In this document: in pieces, positions 10,100-21,220 of the stretch
Numbering within the stretch: position 1 is the first letter of the stretch
Layout: each line of letters starts with the position of its first letter
NCBI RefSeq assembly: GCF_015207985.1
Contig: NZ_JADEVV010000006.1
Coordinates: 1-64,000 of the forward strand
DNA: 64,000 nucleotides
Direction: 5' to 3'
Source of the DNA: Synechocystis salina LEGE 00031
GTDB lineage: Bacteria; Cyanobacteriota; Cyanobacteriia; Cyanobacteriales; Microcystaceae
Position numbers and translations under genes: made by a program
The notes under the pieces: model-generated
Databases searched by the model: none
The model's input: the letters and a program-made list of their open reading frames with translations, nothing else
What the model was told of the DNA's origin: nothing

Positions 10100-13000
10100 C
10101 TAAGTAGCCAATGTGCGACGCTTCATGGTCATTTCATAGGCTTCGATGATGTCTCCCTCTTTCCAATCGTTGAACTTGCTACAGCCAATACCGCATTCAT
10201 AGCCGGCATTAACTTCCCGCACGTCCTCCTTAATACGTTTGAGGGAATCAATGTTGCCTTCAAACACCACTTGGTCACCCCGACGCACCCGTAGGTTACG
10301 GTTCCGGATAATTTTGCCCGACTGGACGTAACAACCGGCAATGTTGCCCCGACCCACAGGGAAGACCGCCCGCACTTCTGCCGTTCCCAGGGAGGACTCA
10401 ATTTCTTCGGGATCCAATAGACCTTCCATGGCCCCTTGGATGTCATCCAGAAGCTTATAGATAATGTCGTATTCCCGAATGTCCACCCCTTCCTGGTCGG
10501 CCGCTTGACGGGCCCCACTGGCCAAGGTGGTGTTGAAACCAATGATAATTGCTCCACTGGCGGCGGCTAGGTCCACATCGGTTTCCGTTACCTCTCCAGG
10601 GGATGCTAACAGAACCCGGATCTGTACTTCCCCTTGGGGTAATTGTTCCAAGGAACCCAAAATCGCCCCCACCGAACCTTGTACGTCCGCTTTGAGGATA
10701 ATATTCAGTTCTTTGAGTTCCCCTTCCTGGGCCTGGGCAGAAATACTGCTGAGGGTCACCTTGCGGGAAGACATGGCTTGTTGCAGACGGGTTTGACGGT
10801 CTTCCATGGCCCGGGCTTCGGCCTGGAGACGGGCATCCTTTTCATTGGTGAAGACTTCAAACTCATCCCCAGCGGCGGGCACATCCCCCAGACCAAGGAT
10901 TTCCACGGCGAAGGAAGGACTGGCTTCTTCCACCTTGTCGCCCCGGTCGTCGATCATGGCTCGGATTTTTCCGTACACAGCCCCCACCACAATGGCATCC
11001 CCAACCCGGAGAGTACCATTTTGGATCAAGAGGGTAGCCACAGGGCCCCTGGTGCGGTCTAGGTGAGCTTCGATTACCGTACCTTTGGCTTGACGTTGGG
11101 GGTTAGCCACCAATTCTTCTACTTCCGACACCAGCAGAATCATTTCCAACAAGCCATCTAGGTTGTCGCCGTTGAGGGCACTGACGGGCACCATGATGGT
11201 GTCTCCACCCCATTCTTCGGCCAGGAGACCAAGCTCGGATAACTCCTGCTTAATGCGATCGGGATTAGCTTCGGGCTTATCGACTTTGTTGATGGCCACA
11301 ATTAAGGGCACGCCGGCGGCCTTGGCATGGCTAATGGCCTCTTTGGTTTGGGGTTGCACACCGTCATCGGCGGCCACCACCAGAATGGCAATGTCTGTAA
11401 CCTTAGCTCCCCGGGCCCGCATGGCGGTAAAGGCTTCGTGGCCAGGAGTATCGAGGAAGACAATCTGTTCGGTTTTGTCGTTGTGCTCCACTTCAACGTG
11501 GTAAGCACCAATGTGCTGGGTAATGCCCCCTGCTTCCCCTTGGGCTACCTTGGTTTTGCGAATGGAGTCCAACAGGGTAGTTTTACCGTGGTCTACGTGC
11601 CCCATGATGGTAACCACGGGGGGACGACGCACCAGGTTATCCAGATCCGCTTCGTCGAGCATTTCTGTGGTTTTAGCAGCGGCGGCCACTTTTTCGGGGG
11701 TTTCCACTGCCACTTCAAAGGATTCGGCCACCATGCGGGCGGTTTCTTCGTCCAGGGTTTGGGTAATTTGTACCGCTACCCCTTTGAGGAAGAGCCGTTT
11801 GATAATGTCCGTTTCGGAAACTTTTAACAGATCTGCCAGATCCCGGACAGTTAAGCTCCGGTCCAACATGATCACTTCTGGTTTTTGCACCACTTCCTTC
11901 CGGTCGCGGCGATCACCACGGTTACGGGAACTGCTGCTGCTACCACTGCCGGCCTCGGACTTGAGGGTCGGCTTTTTAACCTTGGCCACAGTGGGGGTGC
12001 TAGGTTTAGCTACCAAGGATTTTGGTTTGGGAGGACGGGCAATGGAAAGACTAACGAGGGTGGGCTTGGGACCATTATCCCCATCTATATCCAGGTCATC
12101 GTCATCGTCGTCCATCTTGGGCCGTCGTTTGCCCTTGTTGGCCGCCTTAGCTTTATTGGCTTTTTCGTCTTCATCATCCTCCCATTGATCCGGTTTACCA
12201 AGGCGAGGAGGGGTGGGACGTTTTAGCTTCGGCTTGGGTTTTTCGGTGGAGAGCAGATCACTGTCATCGCCATCGTTATCTCCATCGCCTCCTTTGCCCC
12301 GACTGAGGGGAGGAAATTCCAGCAATTCTGGTAAATTTTCGTCCTCTTCGGGCCGGGGGGGCTTGGGACGGCGCAATTCTACCTTGGGCTTGGGGGGCTC
12401 CGGAGCATTATTGGACTTAGGGGCCCCAACCGGGACCGCTAGTTTTTCCTCTTTATCGTTATTGGCGGAGCGACTCTGACCGCGGTTGTCCTTAAGACTG
12501 ACAATTTCCGGACGGTTAGCTTTGGGCTTGGCTGGAGCAGCGGGCTTGCCTGGACTGGAAGTGCGGCTGGGAGGCCCTGCTAAACGGGGAGCCGCAGCAG
12601 TTTTCTTCGCCGGGGAGCTGGGAAGAACCGGCTTACTGGGGGGCGTTTGTAGGCTGGGTACAGGGGGAGGAGTCAGGGAAGGGGGAGCACTCTTCAGGGT
12701 CTCATTAGGAATATCTTCCTGTTTCTGCACCTTCGGGGCTGGAGCTTTAGCCACGGGGGGCTGGGGTGGAGTAGGGGCCTTCGGTGCCTGTAGTTTTGGC
12801 CTGGGAGCAGGGGTGGGGCGGGCCGGAGATGCAGCGCCGGATTTCTCCTGTTTGTGGTGGATTGCTAAAATCTTTTGTTGCTTGGGATCTGACTTATCCT
12901 CTTTCGACTCTGGCTTAGCGGCCACTCTAGGCTTCTTTGGTTGCTGGGGGGTGAATTTTTCGGCCGCCGCTTTGATGCGCTCCGCATCGGATTCACTAAT

Positions 13001-13117
13001 GGTACTGCTGTGACTTTTGGCGGCCACGTTGAGCCGTTCGCAGATGTCTAAAATATCTCGATTCTCCAGATTTAATTCTTTTGATAGGTCATAAATTCTG
13101 ACTTTGGCGTTGTTCAT
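10100..13117 (-). CDS. infB: Translation initiation factor IF-2
   Basis: 1005 residues. IF-2 is a GTPase that places initiator fMet-tRNA on the 30S subunit and promotes subunit joining. A short IF2-N motif (1-55) is followed by a long disordered region rich in Pro, Lys and Ala with acidic runs (about 60-415), as is common in cyanobacteria. A second IF2-N domain comes next (about 415-470). The GTPase domain has G1 GHVDHGKT (506-513), DTPGHEAF and NKVD, then domains II, III and the C-terminal C2 domain that binds fMet-tRNA. It follows ylxR on the same strand after a 259-base spacer and is tightly followed by the GST gene. Confidence 0.97.
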   Translation of the reverse strand: MNNAKVRIYDLSKELNLENRDILDICERLNVAAKSHSSTISESDAERIKAAAEKFTPQQPKKPRVAAKPESKEDKSDPKQQKILAIHHKQEKSGAASPARPTPAPRPKLQAPKAPTPPQPPVAKAPAPKVQKQEDIPNETLKSAPPSLTPPPVPSLQTPPSKPVLPSSPAKKTAAAPRLAGPPSRTSSPGKPAAPAKPKANRPEIVSLKDNRGQSRSANNDKEEKLAVPVGAPKSNNAPEPPKPKVELRRPKPPRPEEDENLPELLEFPPLSRGKGGDGDNDGDDSDLLSTEKPKPKLKRPTPPRLGKPDQWEDDEDEKANKAKAANKGKRRPKMDDDDDDLDIDGDNGPKPTLVSLSIARPPKPKSLVAKPSTPTVAKVKKPTLKSEAGSGSSSSSRNRGDRRDRKEVVQKPEVIMLDRSLTVRDLADLLKVSETDIIKRLFLKGVAVQITQTLDEETARMVAESFEVAVETPEKVAAAAKTTEMLDEADLDNLVRRPPVVTIMGHVDHGKTTLLDSIRKTKVAQGEAGGITQHIGAYHVEVEHNDKTEQIVFLDTPGHEAFTAMRARGAKVTDIAILVVAADDGVQPQTKEAISHAKAAGVPLIVAINKVDKPEANPDRIKQELSELGLLAEEWGGDTIMVPVSALNGDNLDGLLEMILLVSEVEELVANPQRQAKGTVIEAHLDRTRGPVATLLIQNGTLRVGDAIVVGAVYGKIRAMIDDRGDKVEEASPSFAVEILGLGDVPAAGDEFEVFTNEKDARLQAEARAMEDRQTRLQQAMSSRKVTLSSISAQAQEGELKELNIILKADVQGSVGAILGSLEQLPQGEVQIRVLLASPGEVTETDVDLAAASGAIIIGFNTTLASGARQAADQEGVDIREYDIIYKLLDDIQGAMEGLLDPEEIESSLGTAEVRAVFPVGRGNIAGCYVQSGKIIRNRNLRVRRGDQVVFEGNIDSLKRIKEDVREVNAGYECGIGCSKFNDWKEGDIIEAYEMTMKRRTLAT

Positions 13118-13376
13118 CCACTGTCCCCCTGACTAATGATCCATAAATTTAATAAGTGACAAATTGGTTTAGGTGAGTGCAAAGACTGGGTGCACAGACA
13201 GAGCACTAACTCTTTCCAGGGGAATCGTCCCCGGGAACGCTTTGCGGAGTTGATAAGGTGAAGCCGAGATGGTAGATGGTCTTACTCCTAATGCTAACTA
13301 ACGATAACTGCCGCTGGGTAAGTTTCGGCAAGGGGCATCCATGGTGGTGGATAGGGAGAGGGTTTATGACAGGGCC
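13118..13376 (-). other. Spacer between ylxR and infB with a small hairpin
   Basis: 259 bases without a convincing gene inside an otherwise compact operon. In the direction of transcription a GGGGA-CGAT-TCCCC hairpin (13219-13232) is seen, without a T-run, so it is not a typical terminator. The stretch may be a leader or an extra promoter for infB. Open frames on the plus strand here look like chance. Confidence 0.3.
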
Positions 13377-13631
13377 TCAGGGAGTGGCGAGAAGACGAGC
13401 TTCTAGTTGCTCAAAGAGATGGCTGGGGACTGGGGCTCGGAGGGCCCGCCCCAACAGATTTTTGTGGCGAGCCTTACGCAGACAGTCATGGGTCGGACAT
13501 AAATAAGCCGATCGCCCCATACCGTGATCTAATTGTACAGTTCGGGATGGATAGACTCTGACAATTCGCCAAAATTGTCGGCGATCGCCTACTTTGCGGC
13601 AACTGAGGCAACGACGGTATCCGGGGGCCAT
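13377..13631 (-). CDS. ylxR: YlxR family RNA-binding protein
   Basis: 84 residues from the ATG at 13631 (MAPGYRRCLSCRK). A TTG two codons upstream is less likely. The family signatures are present: an N-terminal RRCLSCRKVGDRRQFWRIVR and the central GRSAYLCPTHDCLRKA (usual form GRGAYLC). YlxR is a small basic protein of the nusA-infB operon implicated in RNA binding and, in some bacteria, RNase P or transcription control. The position between nusA and infB is the standard one. Confidence 0.9.
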   Translation of the reverse strand: MAPGYRRCLSCRKVGDRRQFWRIVRVYPSRTVQLDHGMGRSAYLCPTHDCLRKARHKNLLGRALRAPVPSHLFEQLEARLLATP

Positions 13632-13694
13632 GGTCAACGGTGGGCTAGAAATGGTCAGGACAAATTAGCAGAAAGCTGGCATTGTCAATCTTCC

Positions 13695-15071
13695 CTAGCT
13701 TAGCGCTTCTTCATCCCCTAACTCCGGCCCTTGGTCTTGGTCTGATTCCTCCAGTTCTTCTTCCCCCCCGGCGATCGCCTCGGCAGTGGACTCCAATTCT
13801 TCTGCTTCTTCCGCTTGGAGGGCGGCCATTTCCGCTTCTAATTTAGCCTGGGCTTCCTGTTCCGCTGCTTCCCGTTCTGCCCTGGCCTGGGCAGAAGCCG
13901 CCGCCCGTTCCAAAATAGATTGTTCAATGGCTTCCTTATCCCGGGCATAGGTTTCGGGGTCTTTGATGTCAATTTTCCAACCAGTTAAACGGGCTGCCAA
14001 ACGGACATTTTGCCCCTCCTTACCGATCGCCAAACTAAGTTGATCCTCTGCCACAATTACCAGGGCATGGCGCTCCTCCGCATGGATGAGGTAAACCTGG
14101 TCCACCCGGGCTGGGCTAAGGGCCTGGGCAATGTAGGTAGCGGGGTCTGGGGACCAACGGATCACATCAATTTTTTCTCCCCGTAATTCATTGACCACCG
14201 CGTGGATTCGGGAACCCCGGGCGCCAATGCAAGCCCCCACTGGGTCTACGTCCCGCTCCAGGGTATCCACGGCAATTTTAGTGCGGGGCCCTACAGAGGG
14301 GGAAGGGGGTTTAGCTTCCCTGGCCACTGCCACGATGCGCACCACTTCTTCTTCAATTTCCGGTACTTCCACACTGAAGAGGTCCACCACCAAACCGGCC
14401 GCCGCCCGGGAGACTACTAATTGGGGCCCCCGTTGGGAGCCTTCCCGTACCCGTTTGAGATACACCCGGAAAGTGGAGTTAGCCCGGTAATTATCATTGG
14501 GCAACTGTTCTCGCTTGGGCAATTCCGCTTCCACTTCTGGCTGGCCAAAACTACTCTGGACCGCCACAATGATCGATTGACGCTCAAACCGGAGGGCCCG
14601 GGCATTGAGCACTGACCCCTCCAGATCTTGGAATTCTTCTTGGATAATTTTTCGTTGTTGATCCCGCAGTTTTTGCAGTAGCACCTGCTTAGTTTGGATG
14701 GCGGCCATGCGCCCAAAGTCTTTCTGCTCCGGGGTCACATCCAACACCACTTCGTCCCCCAGTTGGGCTTCTTGGGCCACTTCTAACACTTCCTTGAGGG
14801 AAATTTGTTGGTCAGAATTTTCCACTTCCTCCACAATGCGCTTGGTGGAAAGCACCCGAAAACCCTCTTCCTCCGTGTCTAGTTCCACCTCAAAGTTATT
14901 GAAATATTCTTCGGGGAATTGGTGCCCCATCAACTGCGATCGCCGAAAACGTTCGTAGCCCTTCAATAAAGCTTCCCGCAGGGCTTCTTCCACCGCCGTG
15001 GTGGGCAAATTATTGCGCTTACTAATTTCACTGATCATGGCCGGGAGCCCCGGTAAACTGACAAGAGACAT
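13695..15071 (-). CDS. nusA: Transcription termination/antitermination factor NusA
   Basis: About 458 residues. NusA binds RNA polymerase and nascent RNA to modulate pausing, termination and antitermination. An N-terminal domain (about 1-130) is followed by an S1 domain and two KH domains containing GACIGARGSRIHAVVNELRGE and SLAIGKEGQNVRLAARLTGW. The C-terminal tail is very acidic and Ala-rich (about 395-458) in place of the E. coli acidic repeats. The start is the ATG at 15071, because TTTTGGAGGATTTTCC with a strong GGAGG lies just upstream. The longer frame back to a TTG abutting the rimP stop lacks such a signal. Confidence 0.95.
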   Translation of the reverse strand: MSLVSLPGLPAMISEISKRNNLPTTAVEEALREALLKGYERFRRSQLMGHQFPEEYFNNFEVELDTEEEGFRVLSTKRIVEEVENSDQQISLKEVLEVAQEAQLGDEVVLDVTPEQKDFGRMAAIQTKQVLLQKLRDQQRKIIQEEFQDLEGSVLNARALRFERQSIIVAVQSSFGQPEVEAELPKREQLPNDNYRANSTFRVYLKRVREGSQRGPQLVVSRAAAGLVVDLFSVEVPEIEEEVVRIVAVAREAKPPSPSVGPRTKIAVDTLERDVDPVGACIGARGSRIHAVVNELRGEKIDVIRWSPDPATYIAQALSPARVDQVYLIHAEERHALVIVAEDQLSLAIGKEGQNVRLAARLTGWKIDIKDPETYARDKEAIEQSILERAAASAQARAEREAAEQEAQAKLEAEMAALQAEEAEELESTAEAIAGGEEELEESDQDQGPELGDEEALS

Positions 15072-15146
15072 GGAAAATCCTCCAAAATGTTTGCGATAAG
15101 GCTCTAGGCCGTCCCCAGAGCTAGGCTGGCTAAATTCTGGGGTCAA

Positions 15147-15602
15147 TCAATGGGGTAGCTGCACCGTTAACCCCGCTGCCAAAGGAATAGCTACGGTTCT
15201 CCCCCTAATGCTCAAGTACACCGCCTCTCCATCTCGCCCCTGTAAACTCCCCTGCCACTGACTTTGACCCTGGTGGGGATTGTCACTGGTAACCATCACT
15301 TCAAACCCTTTAAAGGCAATAAAATCTCGCTCCGTGGCGAGGTAGGGGGAAATGCCTGGGCTAGAAACTTCCAACACGTAGGCGCTGGCTATCAAACTGC
15401 TTTCCTCTAATTGGGCTTCAAAGCTCCGACTAAAGGCTTCACAGTCATTTAGGCTAGTATCCTGCTGGAGATTACGGACATCAATCCGCAATACCGGTGG
15501 ACGTTTATTGGTTTGGAACACCGCATCCGTCACTTCCAGCCCCAAATCCTCAGCAATGGGCTGTGCTAATGCAAGAATGTCGGGAATTACGGGATGGGTC
15601 AT
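15147..15602 (-). CDS. rimP: Ribosome maturation factor RimP
   Basis: 151 residues from the ATG at 15602 (MTHPVIPDILALAQPIAEDLGLEV). The frame extends 25 codons upstream from a different ATG-like start, but family length and the N-terminal alignment favour this one. RimP helps 30S subunit assembly. Seen here are the N-terminal domain with RIDVRN and DCEAFSRSFEAQLEE, the conserved YVLEVSSPGISPYLATERDF, and a small C-terminal SH3-like domain. It is first in the rimP-nusA-ylxR-infB cluster. Its stop is 75 bases before the nusA start. Confidence 0.93.
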   Translation of the reverse strand: MTHPVIPDILALAQPIAEDLGLEVTDAVFQTNKRPPVLRIDVRNLQQDTSLNDCEAFSRSFEAQLEESSLIASAYVLEVSSPGISPYLATERDFIAFKGFEVMVTSDNPHQGQSQWQGSLQGRDGEAVYLSIRGRTVAIPLAAGLTVQLPH

Positions 15603-15763
15603 TGAATACAATTGGGCATAAAAAAAGCGGGGGACACCCACTTCTGGAAAAAAGTCCAAGATTGGGGCAGACCGCACCGTTGCGTATCTACTCTCCGTCT
15701 AGTTTAGCAAATCTTCGTTGCCATCAGACCGAATCTCCCCAGTCCCTAATTGATCGCCTCACC

Positions 15764-16438
15764 TCATTCCCTTTTGCCGGTGACGATATAGGAAACCCGT
15801 TGGGCGATGTTAGTGGCATGATCGGCCATTCTTTCCAGGTGGCGGATCACCAAGGCCATGAGCAAAATGGGTTCCACCACTCCTTTGATATCCCGCTGAA
15901 AGGCGAGGGTTTTATAAAGGCGATCGTAGGCATCGTCCACCACATCGTCCATTTTTTTGACAATTTCCCCGGCGTTGGGGTCTAGCTGGGTCAGGCAAAC
16001 GAGACTCTGGTCTAACATGTGTTGGGCCTGCCAGGCCATGGCGGCAATGTCGTCCATACAGGGATGGGGCGGATAACGGGTCAACTTCATGGCAATTTCC
16101 CCCAAATCCTGGGCATAGTCGCCAATTCTTTCTAAGTCCCGCACTAATTGCATAATGGCGCTGAGTAGGCGCAAATCTTGGGCCACGGGGGCCTGGAGGG
16201 TGAGAAAACTGGCGCATTCCTGTTCAATGTGGCGGTAGAGGCGATCAATTTCCTTTTCCAATTCGACAATTTTGAGGGGAGTTTCCAATCTATTCTCAAA
16301 CAAGGCCTGGTGACTCATGCGGAAGGATTCCTCCACCAAAGCCCCCATGCGGAGTACATCCTGCTCCACTCGCTTGAGGGCTTGCTCAAAATAACTACGT
16401 TCGGGATTGTTAATCTGTTGGGATAAACTGGCGGCCAT
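15764..16438 (-). CDS. phoU: Phosphate signalling regulator PhoU
   Basis: 224 residues comprising two PhoU three-helix repeats (about 15-110 and 120-215). The metal-binding-type motifs ELEKEIDRLYRHIE, RDLERIGDYAQDLGEIA and RHLERMADHATNIAQRV are present. PhoU connects the Pst phosphate transporter to the PhoR-type kinase (SphS in cyanobacteria) and represses the Pho regulon when phosphate is ample. No pst genes are adjacent. It is divergent from the CPBP protease gene at 16625. Confidence 0.94.
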   Translation of the reverse strand: MAASLSQQINNPERSYFEQALKRVEQDVLRMGALVEESFRMSHQALFENRLETPLKIVELEKEIDRLYRHIEQECASFLTLQAPVAQDLRLLSAIMQLVRDLERIGDYAQDLGEIAMKLTRYPPHPCMDDIAAMAWQAQHMLDQSLVCLTQLDPNAGEIVKKMDDVVDDAYDRLYKTLAFQRDIKGVVEPILLMALVIRHLERMADHATNIAQRVSYIVTGKRE

Positions 16439-16624
16439 GGCGGGAATGGGGAGGGAGAGAGCAATGGAAACAACTGGGAGCGGGGGCGGAGCCTCAAGTC
16501 TGCCTAACTATCTAATTTTTGGGAAAAGTCCTGATTTTAATGGGTCAATGTTAAGAGGCAGCATGGGACTTTACCAAGGAATTCTTGGCAAACAAACTAT
16601 TGAGCTTTATTCAGGAAGAACAGC

Positions 16625-17482
16625 ATGCCCAAATCCGTCGTTAATTTTAGGTTGAACGGCCAAGCCATGGCTCGGCTAGCTCCCCCATTGAGAATAGGTG
16701 TGTTCATTTTACTGCTGGCCATTGCCTGGTTGCCGTTTTTGCTGCCCCTATCCCTGGCGATCGCCGATGCCAATTTGCGTTCCATTGTGGTGATGGGGAT
16801 TTTATTTTTAATTTTCCTCATCTTGCTAATTTTTTGGAGTCATTGGTGTTACCAAACGCCGCTGTCCCTAAGGGCTTATGGGGAGTATGGTTTGGGCTGG
16901 AACCGCCGCCAGAGAGTGGAGTTATTACAAGGGCTGGGGCTGGGTTTTGGTTTTACGTTCGGTTTGTTTATCATCCAGGCGTTGTTGGGGTGGGCGGTGC
17001 TGGAACCCGCTGGCGATCGCCTCTGGGCAATTATCCTACAGGGGAGCCTTACGGGGCTGGGGGTGGCCCTGGCGGAGGAATTATTTTTTCGGGGCTGGTT
17101 GCTGAAGGAGTTGGAACAGGGTTACAGCAGGGGAGTTTCCCTGGGCAGTAATGCCATCATTTTTGCCGTGCTCCATTTTCTTAAGCCCCTGGGGGAAGTA
17201 ATCCGCACCCTACCCCAATTTCCCGCTTTGGTGTTGTTGGGTTTGAGCTTGGTGGTCACGAAACACCGCCACGGCGATCGCCTGGGGCATTGCATTGGTC
17301 TCCACGGAGGATTGGTGTGGGCTTATTACATTGTCAATGTGGGGCAGTTGATCAGCTATACCGATAGGGTACCGGCCTGGGTAACGGGCATTGATCAAAA
17401 TCCCCTCTCCGGGGTGATGGGCATTGCCGGTTTATCCCTTTTACTCTTGCTGGTGAGCCGGGGACAGAAAGCTTCGGTTTAA
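16625..17482 (+). CDS. CPBP family intramembrane metalloprotease
   Basis: 285 residues with about seven membrane segments. The CPBP (ABI/Rce1-like) motifs are visible: EELFFRG (E151, E152, R156), FAVLH (H184) and GLHGGLVW (H227). In cyanobacteria and plants such proteins are often of unknown substrate; some process peptides or act in membrane-protein regulation. The ATG at 16625 gives a short polar head before the first helix. Its 3' end overlaps the convergent downstream gene by 4 bases. Confidence 0.87.
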   Translation: MPKSVVNFRLNGQAMARLAPPLRIGVFILLLAIAWLPFLLPLSLAIADANLRSIVVMGILFLIFLILLIFWSHWCYQTPLSLRAYGEYGLGWNRRQRVELLQGLGLGFGFTFGLFIIQALLGWAVLEPAGDRLWAIILQGSLTGLGVALAEELFFRGWLLKELEQGYSRGVSLGSNAIIFAVLHFLKPLGEVIRTLPQFPALVLLGLSLVVTKHRHGDRLGHCIGLHGGLVWAYYIVNVGQLISYTDRVPAWVTGIDQNPLSGVMGIAGLSLLLLLVSRGQKASV

Positions 17483-17874
17483 ACGGACTGGCCCTTAATT
17501 CCGGTAACGAATTGCCGCAACTTCAATAAACTCACCGTCTGTCCCAAATTTAAGGGCAAGATAGAAATGCCTTCCAAACGGGATTGCACCCAGCCATCGC
17601 CCCAGTACCATTCATGGAAACCGTCAATGGCCCCACTGAGTATGAGGCGTAAATGGTCGTCCCCCACCCGGTCCACCGTTTGGGTTAAGGTGGCAAAACC
17701 AATGCCAGTGTGGAGCGTAACACCGGGGACGAGACGTTCCGGTAAACCTTCCCCCAGGGGGAGGGGCGCTAACCATTGCCGCAGTTGGGGAATTTTGGTT
17801 AAGCTGTCCCGAATTACCGGCGCCGCCGCTTCTACTTCAAGGCGGAGTTGGCTATGTTGAAAATTTCCCAGCAT
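17479..17874 (-). CDS. Conserved hypothetical protein, possibly SRPBCC-like
   Basis: 131 residues with no signal peptide or membrane segment. The pattern of alternating beta strands with a long amphipathic stretch, FHEWYWGDGWVQSRLEGISILPLNLGQTVSLLKL in several blocks, recalls the helix-grip SRPBCC fold, as in small cyanobacterial proteins of unknown function near crtE. That assignment is a guess from pattern. It lies 79 bases downstream of nothing on its own strand other than crtE, which is transcribed toward it with the crtE start upstream at 18862; its own ATG is at 17874. Confidence 0.6.
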   Translation of the reverse strand: MLGNFQHSQLRLEVEAAAPVIRDSLTKIPQLRQWLAPLPLGEGLPERLVPGVTLHTGIGFATLTQTVDRVGDDHLRLILSGAIDGFHEWYWGDGWVQSRLEGISILPLNLGQTVSLLKLRQFVTGIKGQSV

Positions 17875-17953
17875 GGCGAGTGTGAGTTCAGTTAATGCAT
17901 TGAACAGATCAAACTGTCCCTAGCTTAACGAGAAACCAGTCCAAAGCAAGGAA

Positions 17954-18862
17954 TCAATACTTTCTGGCAACAATATATTCGGCGATCGCCTGGAGAGGCT
18001 GGGCGGAGGGGCCAAAGGGTTCCAGGGCGGCAATGGCTTGGTCAATCAAACTTTGGGCCTGGGCCCGAGAAGCTTCCAAACCGAGCAGACTGGGATAGGT
18101 GGCCTTTTGGGCTTTGACATCTTTACCGGCGGTTTTACCCAATTCTTCCTGGGTGGCAGTAATGTCGAGGATGTCATCCACCACCTGAAAAGCCAAACCA
18201 ATGTTTTGGGCATAGCGAGCCAACCTCTGTTGTTGCTCCCCACTGGCCCCCGCCAAAATCGCCCCAGTGAGCACGGAAGCTTCCAGTAACGCTCCGGTTT
18301 TATGGGTATGGATAAAAGTTAAAGTTTCCGGCGTAATGTCTGTGCGGCCCTCCGATTCCAGGTCTAGGACTTGACCCCCCACTAAACCGGCTGCCCCCAC
18401 AGTGCGACCTAAACGGGCAATGACCTGGAGCAAAGCTTGGGGATCGGCTTGGGGAGTATGGGTGACTACATACTCAAACGCATAGGCCAGCAGTCCATCC
18501 CCGGCCAAAATGGCAATGTCTTCCCCGTACACTTTGTGGTTAGTGGGTTTCCCGCGGCGAAAATCGTCATTATCCATGGAGGGCAGATCGTCATGGATGA
18601 GGGACATGGTATGAATCATTTCCAGGGCACAGGCCGTGGGCAGGGCCAGGGCTTCATCGCCGCCACATAGTTCACAGGCCGTAATACATAAAATAGGGCG
18701 CAGTCGTTTTCCCCCCGCCAACAGGGAGTAGCGCATGGCTTCGTAAATCTTTTCGGGGCGGGCGATCGCCAGGGAACTATCTAGGGCTGCCTCGACCACG
18801 CCTTTTTTAATTTGTAAGTATTGGGCTAAATCAAAGTCGGTTCGTGTTTGTTGGGCAACCAT
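17954..18862 (-). CDS. crtE: Geranylgeranyl diphosphate synthase
   Basis: 302 residues. It condenses isopentenyl diphosphate with allylic diphosphates to GGPP for carotenoids, chlorophyll phytyl chains and quinones. The first aspartate-rich motif is [11 protein letters not shown] and the second is VVDDILD. Small residues before the first motif fit a C20 product. The ATG at 18862 ([16 protein letters not shown]) matches the length I remember for the PCC 6803 enzyme. The longer GTG frame would add 17 residues without family support. A few residues differ from the PCC 6803 sequence as I recall it, which supports a close relative rather than that strain itself. Confidence 0.95.
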   Translation of the reverse strand: MVAQQTRTDFDLAQYLQIKKGVVEAALDSSLAIARPEKIYEAMRYSLLAGGKRLRPILCITACELCGGDEALALPTACALEMIHTMSLIHDDLPSMDNDDFRRGKPTNHKVYGEDIAILAGDGLLAYAFEYVVTHTPQADPQALLQVIARLGRTVGAAGLVGGQVLDLESEGRTDITPETLTFIHTHKTGALLEASVLTGAILAGASGEQQQRLARYAQNIGLAFQVVDDILDITATQEELGKTAGKDVKAQKATYPSLLGLEASRAQAQSLIDQAIAALEPFGPSAQPLQAIAEYIVARKY

Positions 18863-18951
18863 ACTGTCACTGGATACTGAATAACGGTGTTGGGCAATGG
18901 CCGGGGACGGCACCTACGGCCCATTTTACAGGTAGGGGTGATGGAAGAAAC

Positions 18952-20478
18952 CTAGGATAGGGCACGAATGGCTTCCAACAGGCCCCGGGCTTTATTGAGG
19001 GTTTCTTCGTACTCTTTTTGGGGATCGGAATCCGCCACAATGCCCGCTCCGGCCTGCACCGATACCCGGTGGGTTCCATCAGCCTGTTCCTGGACCACCA
19101 TGGTACGAATGGCGATCGCCGTGTTTAATTGCCCTTCAAAATCGTAATAACCATATACTCCAGAGTAGGGCCCCCGCCGTTCCGGTTCCAGTTCATTAAT
19201 AATTTCCATGGCCCGGATTTTGGGTGCACCACTGACAGTGCCAGCGGGAAAACAGGCCTTCAACAGATCCCAGGCCGTTTTATCGGCAGCCATTTCCCCA
19301 ATGACATTACTAACAATGTGCATAACGTGGGAGTAACGCTCAATCACCATCAATTCATTGACCTTAACGGAACCCTGCACACAGACTCGCCCCAGATCGT
19401 TACGTCCTAAATCCACCAGCATGACGTGTTCAGCAATTTCCTTGGGATCGTTGAGCAATTCTTCCGCTAACTGTTCATCTTCTAGGTGGGTTGTGCCCCT
19501 GGGTCTAGTACCCGCAATAGGCCTAACCGTGGCCACGAGTTTCCCGTCCGGTTGCCGTTCCGCCTTCACCATTACCTCCGGGCTGGAGCCAATAATTTGC
19601 CAATGGCCAAAGTTGTAATAGGCCATGTAGGGGGAAGGGTTAATCAGCCTGAGGGAACGGTATAGCTTAAACGGATCATCCCGATAAATGGTGGAGAGGC
19701 GTTGGGAGAGCACCACCTGGAAAATGTCCCCCGCAGTAATGTAATCCTTGGCAGTGGTCACTTCCTCTAAAAATTTGCCCTGTTCGGTATTGCTGGCGTA
19801 GTGCAGTTCTTTGCCTTGGAGTTGCCCTGGACTCAATAACTCTAGGGGAGTGGCATCGGGGGGCAGGGGCAGTTGCAATTGCAGAACCAATTTGGTCACC
19901 CGTTGACAGGCCGCTTGGTAGGCGGCTTCCAGGTCTACATTCTCTCCCCGCAGATCCGCAAAGGCGATCGCCCAAATTTTGCGTTTTACCTGGTCAAAAA
20001 TCAGCAGATGATCCACCTGCATCCAAATACCGTCCGGTAGGTCTTCGGGCTGGGGTTCATAAACGGGAACTCTGGGTTCCATCCAACGAATCAACTCATA
20101 GCCCCAAACCCCAAATAGCCCACCAATGCCCGGAGGTAGCTGGGGTAAATTCACCGGGCGGATAGATTCCAAACATTGGGACAAAATATCTAGGGGATTG
20201 CCCGTAAATGTCTGCTTCTGGCCATCCCGCCAAACTAAATTGGTTACCATCCCCCTGGCTTCCAATACCCACATTGGGTCACAACCAAGGAAGCTATAGC
20301 GGCCAATATTTTCTCCCCCTTCCACCGACTCCAGCAGGAAATTGTAGGGTTGGGTGGAGCAAACTTTATACCAAGCAGAAACTGGTGTTTCTAAATCCGC
20401 CACCCATTCTTGATACACCGGAATAAAATTACCGTGTTGGGCGAGTTCAGTGAAGTGAGAAAACCCAGGGGAAATCAT
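18952..20478 (-). CDS. trpE: Anthranilate synthase component I
   Basis: 508 residues from the ATG at 20478 (MISPGFSHFTELAQHG), preceded by AAAGG. A TTG 12 codons upstream is less likely. The enzyme converts chorismate to anthranilate with the TrpG glutaminase, the first step of tryptophan synthesis. The N-terminal regulatory domain is followed by the chorismate-binding domain with IAGTRPRGTTHLEDEQLAEELL, LVDLGRNDLGRV, GTVSGAPKIRAMEIINELEP and the C-terminal QAGAGIVADSDPQKEYEET. The last distinguishes TrpE/PabB-type enzymes. Standing beside psaD, away from other trp genes, is as I recall for Synechocystis. Confidence 0.92.
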   Translation of the reverse strand: MISPGFSHFTELAQHGNFIPVYQEWVADLETPVSAWYKVCSTQPYNFLLESVEGGENIGRYSFLGCDPMWVLEARGMVTNLVWRDGQKQTFTGNPLDILSQCLESIRPVNLPQLPPGIGGLFGVWGYELIRWMEPRVPVYEPQPEDLPDGIWMQVDHLLIFDQVKRKIWAIAFADLRGENVDLEAAYQAACQRVTKLVLQLQLPLPPDATPLELLSPGQLQGKELHYASNTEQGKFLEEVTTAKDYITAGDIFQVVLSQRLSTIYRDDPFKLYRSLRLINPSPYMAYYNFGHWQIIGSSPEVMVKAERQPDGKLVATVRPIAGTRPRGTTHLEDEQLAEELLNDPKEIAEHVMLVDLGRNDLGRVCVQGSVKVNELMVIERYSHVMHIVSNVIGEMAADKTAWDLLKACFPAGTVSGAPKIRAMEIINELEPERRGPYSGVYGYYDFEGQLNTAIAIRTMVVQEQADGTHRVSVQAGAGIVADSDPQKEYEETLNKARGLLEAIRALS

Positions 20479-20599
20479 AAAACCTTTGCCAACAGTGAAA
20501 GAGCGAACTGTCAAAGGTGCAGTGGTGCCTTTAACAAATTCGCCCGTTAGTTAAACTTCTGCCAATTGTGCAAGTTCCGCAAGCAAATATCGCCAGGAA

Positions 20600-21220
<621 letters not shown>

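Noticed and set aside
11511-12188. Long open frames opposite infB and other GC-rich genes (for example 11511-12188 and 12486-13013).
   Set aside because: They are shadows of infB codon bias: low-complexity Ser/Arg- or Gly-rich translations with no family likeness.
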